From: Laccaria trichodermophora
Taxonomy: Eukaryota; Basidiomycota; Agaricomycetes; Agaricales; Hydnangiaceae
Direction: 5' to 3'
Length of the DNA stretch: 64,000 nt
NCBI GenBank assembly: GCA_018417955.1
Contig: JACTVC010000044.1
Coordinates: forward strand, 1-64,000
Shown here: positions 59,841 to 64,000 of the stretch, one piece after another
How the letters are laid out: every line of letters starts with the position of its first letter
How positions within the stretch are numbered: the stretch's first letter is position 1
Translations under genes and position numbers: made by a program
Notes under the pieces: model-generated
The model's database searches: none
Told to the model about the DNA's origin: nothing
The model's input: the letters and a program-made list of their open reading frames with translations, nothing else

Positions 59841-61169
59841 TCAACGGTGATAGATCTTTAGGGCATAAGTACAGCAGGAACTCCTCAGGATTCCTGGTTG
59901 CTTGCGTCGTCCAAGCCAGCAACCAGAGTCTCGAATCTTGCAGTTACTTGTGCGCTTGCAGTGGGCATACCTCGTGTTGTTAGGGATAGACGATAGAATA
60001 CTATTATCTAGAGGGTTGGGCAAGGTTAGAGCTGACGAAGACAAGAAGTTACTGTTCTGCCGAGATATGTTACTACCTCTGGAAGCAGCATGTGATTGTG
60101 CCAACATAGGTCTAGGACCGATGCGGTTGGTCTGATAGCCAGCAATCTTGTCTTCACACGAAGTAGTCAAGGGTGGCCAATTATCATTTGGCTGAGTGGT
60201 GCTGTCACCTTTGGGAGCTGCGAGATTTCGCGCTAATGAAGTTTCCAGAATAGATTCACAGGGTGGCTTGATGATTGGTTTATCTTTGTATGTTTGAGAG
60301 ATTGGGTCGATGATAGGACATCGAAAGTGAGGGATTACCCCTGGAGACACAATCATTTGGATCGTCGAGGCAGGGAGATTCCTGTTTACAAGATCCTGAG
60401 GACAACCATTCCTTGAGTGGTTGCAGCAAGCATAACTCGAGTTGACCGGAAGAGTCAGTTCCTTTGATGGGATCTTCGCAATTGACAGTTCCAGAGGATC
60501 TGATGAACTATCGTCTAGACACTCTGATGCTTCGAGAACAACGGTTATTAGTGCTATAATGAGCATAGAGGATGCAGAGTCATTGTTCGTCATGGCTGAG
60601 CCATTGCCCTCGAAAGCAGCGGGTATTCGCGCTAATGAGGGTATGTAGCTACCATGAGTGAGGAAATCAGCTTCAGTGTCAGATTCTTCTGTCATTGGCA
60701 CTTTCTTCTTCTTTTCCCTAATCCTTGTCAGAGTTACGATCTCATGGCTGAAGGAGTTGTTGGTTTTGCAGGATTTAATCCTGTGGCACTTGTTGTTCCA
60801 TTTCGTCAAGCAGGATACTAGCAGAGTGGCCCTATGGCTGCCACTGGGTTTAATCAGTGGTTGCGGATGATTGGGGTGTTGACAGGGAGGGAATTCCTCA
60901 TGGATTACGATCGTTTGAATTATCGAGGTCCAGGAATTTCTGTTCGTAAGGCGCTGAAAGTGACAGTTTCTTGTTTGTTGGTGGCGGGCATAGCTCATGT
61001 CGATTGCAGGAGTAGATTTCGTTGTGATGTTTCCCATGATTGATAGATTTAGGGAATTAGGAACATCATAGTCTAGCTGTCTGGACAACGCTAGGGTTTT
61101 AGAGGATGTAGGGCCTCTTTTCGTTGCAGGTGCTTGATCACCCTTGAAAGACGCAGGCATCCATGACAC
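59841..61169 (-). CDS. Uncharacterised protein with three diverged internal repeats
   Basis: This open frame of 442 codons (start MSWMPASFKGDQAP) holds three related segments of about 140-190 residues. Each has a Pro/Ala-rich start (MPASFKG; IPAAFEGNGS; LAAPKGDST) and a Cys/His landmark: YARHQQTRNCHF, YACCNHSRNGC and YAHCKRTSNCK, spaced about 150-185 residues. The first two also share NRN-x-x-x-STIQ-like text followed by a PLIKP or PIIKP motif. The nucleotide repeat spacing is about 460 and 560 bp (GGGCATACCTCG 59966, AAGCATAACTCG 60428, GGGCATAGCTCA 60986). No signal peptide or membrane segment is obvious. I do not recognise the family. It could equally be a non-coding repeat island that stays open by chance. 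Confidence 0.4.
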   Translation of the reverse strand: MSWMPASFKGDQAPATKRGPTSSKTLALSRQLDYDVPNSLNLSIMGNITTKSTPAIDMSYARHQQTRNCHFQRLTNRNSWTSIIQTIVIHEEFPPCQHPNHPQPLIKPSGSHRATLLVSCLTKWNNKCHRIKSCKTNNSFSHEIVTLTRIREKKKKVPMTEESDTEADFLTHGSYIPSLARIPAAFEGNGSAMTNNDSASSMLIIALITVVLEASECLDDSSSDPLELSIAKIPSKELTLPVNSSYACCNHSRNGCPQDLVNRNLPASTIQMIVSPGVIPHFRCPIIDPISQTYKDKPIIKPPCESILETSLARNLAAPKGDSTTQPNDNWPPLTTSCEDKIAGYQTNRIGPRPMLAQSHAASRGSNISRQNSNFLSSSALTLPNPLDNSILSSIPNNTRYAHCKRTSNCKIRDSGCWLGRRKQPGILRSSCCTYALKIYHR

Positions 61170-61329
61170 TAGTAGCTACCATTATATATCAAATACACAA
61201 GGCAAATGCCAGCACAGAGATTTCATTGAAGCCAATAAATTCTAAGATATGAAATGGTGTGGCAAATGATATGAAATTCATGTCATTTGAATGGCCAGGT
61301 CATGTCATTGGTGTGTTGGCTTGATATCT
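61170..61329. other. Short AT-rich flank
   Basis: Contains GGCAAATG and GATATGAAAT short repeats; no gene. Confidence 0.4.
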
Positions 61330-61780
61330 TTGCCATGTCATTCACCCCTAGCCCTCTATTTCTTTCCCCTGCCAGCTCTATATGTCTTTCTCTACCTAGG
61401 ACGATGTTTTATCTATTTCTTTCCTCCCATGTGGCTATTTCTTTCCCTCCTACGTGTATATTTCTTTGTTTCCCTAGGCCAATGTTTTAGATATTTCTTT
61501 CCTCCCAACCAACCATTTCTTTGCTTCCCTAGGCCTATGTTTTAGATATTTCTTTCCCCCAGCCATCCATTTCTTTATTTTCCTAGGCTGATGTTTTAGA
61601 TATTTCTTTCCTCCCAGCCATCCATTTCTTTGCTTCCCTAGGCCGATGTTTTAGGTATTTCTTTCCTCCCATCCATCCATTTCTTTGCTTCCCTTGGTCA
61701 ATGTTTTAGCTATTTCTTTGCTTCCATCCACCTATTTCTTTGCCTCCCAGGCTAAATTTACTTATTTATCCAGCTCTATT
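61330..61780 (+). repeat. About 60-bp minisatellite
   Basis: About six units of ATTTCTTTGCTTCCCTAGGC, CGATGTTTTAGATATTTCTT and TCCTCCCAGCCATCC. Frames rich in Phe and Pro follow from the repeat. Confidence 0.85.
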
Positions 61781-62916
61781 TTTATCCATTTGATTGTCCC
61801 ACTCCCATATTTCATTGCCTGCCTGCTCTATGTTTTATTCATTTCATTGGCCCCTGCCCATATTTCATTGCCTGCCTGCTATATATTGCCTCAGGGTCCA
61901 GGGTGCATTTCCAAATATGGTATATAATATTAGGTACTGCTTTCAGGGTCTACTAAATATATCCAAAAAAGTAAACATCATTGGGGATGACTAAAAAGTG
62001 GAAGAAACCAAGATAATAATACATGTCAGGGTCCAATGGGGTGGTCACATGACCAATTTCCCAAAATAGGAAAAACAAACAAAAGCTGCAGCCTTGTATT
62101 GTAGCTTTCAGAATCTCTTCAAATTATGTCCCAAAGTGCTCCTGTTGTGGAGATATGAGGCAAAACATCTTTCCTATGGCTAGCTTGATTTCAACATATT
62201 TAGAAAGGTAAAAGAAGAGGCTAAATATCACATTGTGGGGAAATGACTAAAAAAAGGAAGAAGCCTGGCCTGAAAGGGACATTGTGTAAAACAGAAGAGT
62301 CAATTGGGACTTCTTGACAAAGGCATGGGTGTGAGATGGTGGCAGAGAATATTTGGGGTATGCAACAGATAGTTCATGAGATGGTGACACAAGGTGATAC
62401 CACATTAAGGTTATCCTGTAACCCAGGAACTTGGGCATGGTCACCTGGCACAGGACTCTGATATCCCAGAGGGGAGGTGTATGGCTGCCTAGCCATATAG
62501 AATGGGGGTGACTCTGTCCACATGTAATATATGATGGACTTCAAAGAAACTATAAAAGAAATCATAGCTATAACTTGTATCAAAGGAAAGTCAGAAATAG
62601 ACTACAAAATTTGCTTATAGACTAGAGGAGATTACAAAGAAACTACAAAATTGATCATTGGACTACACAAATTTCACACATAGATTACAAAAGACCACTA
62701 CAAAGTTTGTAGCATCTACTTTTTGTGACTAGAAAAGTTTGTGGTCTGCATTTCTGACATTAGTTTGTAGTGTCCTTAAATATGAATAGCTCCAGGTAGG
62801 TAGGGTTGGAAGATTGAGAAGTGTTGACATTTTGCCATTGCTGCATAAATGGTTTTGGTACCATACCAAATGTTGTCTTTCACATCAATACAGGCTATCC
62901 TGTCTTTTCATAAGAG
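61781..62916. other. Intergenic AT-rich region
   Basis: 61790-61890 has short CATATTTCATTGCCTGCCTG repeats. 62640-62785 is copy 4 of the ACTACAAA/TTTGTAGT repeat. No gene supported and no KDZ right terminus found. Confidence 0.5.
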
Positions 62917-64000
62917 CACTTCAGTCACCCACCTTGACCAAGCTATTAGCTAGGAAATCTTGAAAAATTATCCAGGCTAATATTTGGCCGTTTATTTTTT
63001 TGCCTCTGGAGAAAAATATATTATTGCATTGGGCAAAAATGTTTGGCCTTCAATATTGTAACCAGAAATATTTGGGCTGATATTTTGTATTGAAAAATAT
63101 CCCAGCCATCTGAAAGTGGTCAGAAATATTTGAAGCATATTAGAGTGGTAGGAAATATTTGAAGTGTTTCAGACTGGTAGGAAATTTTTAAGCTGTGTGA
63201 CACTGCTGAAAAATGTTTTAGCCATGTCACACTGCTAAGAAATTTTTGAACCATATTACACTGCTGAGAAATTTTTTAGCCATGTCACACTGCTCGGAAA
63301 TGTTTTAGCCATGTCACACTGCTGAAAAATGTTTTGACCATGTCACACTGCTTGGAAATGTTTTAGCCATGTCACACTGCTTGGAAATGTTTCAGCCATG
63401 TCACATAGGCAAAAAATTTCCTGCCAGTGTCACAGAGTATCTGGGGTCCTAGTTTCAAAAAAAAAACTTCAAAAATTTCTGACCATTCAAACTTTTATCT
63501 TCTGGATTCAACTTTTCTACAAAATTTATCATAAGGATCATTTTGGTCCTAAACTTCCATTTTTACTTTATATCATATTTTTCTTATAGAAAAACTAGAT
63601 TATATATTGCATTCAGCACTATCTATTGGTATTCAGCTATTTGTTATATATTTATAGCCTCTAAATTCTACTCTATCAGATAATAAAGGTTGCTACTGAC
63701 TGCTCTTATGTTGGGTATATATTGATAACTATCTATAATAGTCTAGCCTTACCTACTGAATTATTACTGATGTCTATTATTCTTGCAAATTACCAGAAGT
63801 AAATATTGGCTGATGTGTGAACCATATTTCTTCACTGAAGTATGTTTCTGAAGACTAGAGTGAGTTTGGGAACTGTCAGATTGACTATGCCAGCTTTTTT
63901 TTTCACTTTTATAGAGGTATGTATATTTCTGAGGACTGCAGAGAGCTCTGAGGATTGTCAGTGTCTGAAGTTATAGATATGTATAATATGATGTATTCAT
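62917..64000 (+). mobile_element. Left end of another element A-type foldback copy (runs off window)
   Basis: CACTTCAGTCACCCACC at 62917 is followed by sequence nearly identical to 24188-25230, including the minisatellite with two extra units and a few-base deletion near 62982. The closest relative in the window is element A. Confidence 0.9.

Overview
The window looks like a transposon-dense, AT-rich accessory region of a basidiomycete (probably Agaricomycete) nuclear genome. The evidence is spliceosomal genes with 47-58 nt GT-AG introns, KDZ transposase genes with the CxC1-type cysteine cluster, a DIRS-like tyrosine-recombinase retroelement, a Ty3/gypsy integrase relic and a Helitron with a C-terminal peptidase ORF. 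I see no convincing housekeeping locus, tRNA or rRNA. Coordinates of repeats and non-ORF boundaries are by eye.

Layout. (1) 1-15370: I read this as most of one large cargo-bearing KDZ transposon. It holds an apparently intact KDZ transposase (337-3738, minus), two divergent multi-exon genes of unknown function in a GC-richer island (3851-6494 minus; 8358-12042 plus), an open fragment of mitochondrial Hsp70 between them (7580-8092), and AT-rich subterminal repeats on both sides. It ends in the terminal motif CACTTCAGTCACCC (inverted) at 15370; the left end lies before the window. (2) 15371-17595: a solo arm of a foldback element with the same terminus. (3) 18424-23050: a decayed DIRS-like retroelement (gag, RT/RNase H, tyrosine recombinase), followed by a gypsy integrase relic. 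(4) 24188-43624: a nest of palindromic elements that all end in CACTTCAGTCACCC, with an 8-bp target duplication TGGAGGGG around the outermost. (5) 45163-46931: the left end of a second KDZ element with a broken transposase. (6) 46932-58340: a head-to-head Helitron palindrome with 5.24-kb arms and a 931-bp centre, both 3' ends intact and one truncated 5' part in the middle. (7) 58263-61169: a GC-richer repeat-protein gene of unknown function, broken by stops and by the Helitron end. (8) 61170-64000: minisatellite, then the left end of another foldback element.

How it fits together. The same 14-bp terminus occurs on KDZ-carrying and gene-less elements, so the gene-less palindromes are probably non-autonomous derivatives mobilised by the KDZ transposase. 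The intact KDZ at 337-3738 is the only candidate driver seen here. Old retroelements carry CGA-to-TGA and CGT-to-TGT changes typical of cytosine methylation decay, while the foldback and Helitron arms match across their whole length wherever I compared them, so they are young or kept uniform.
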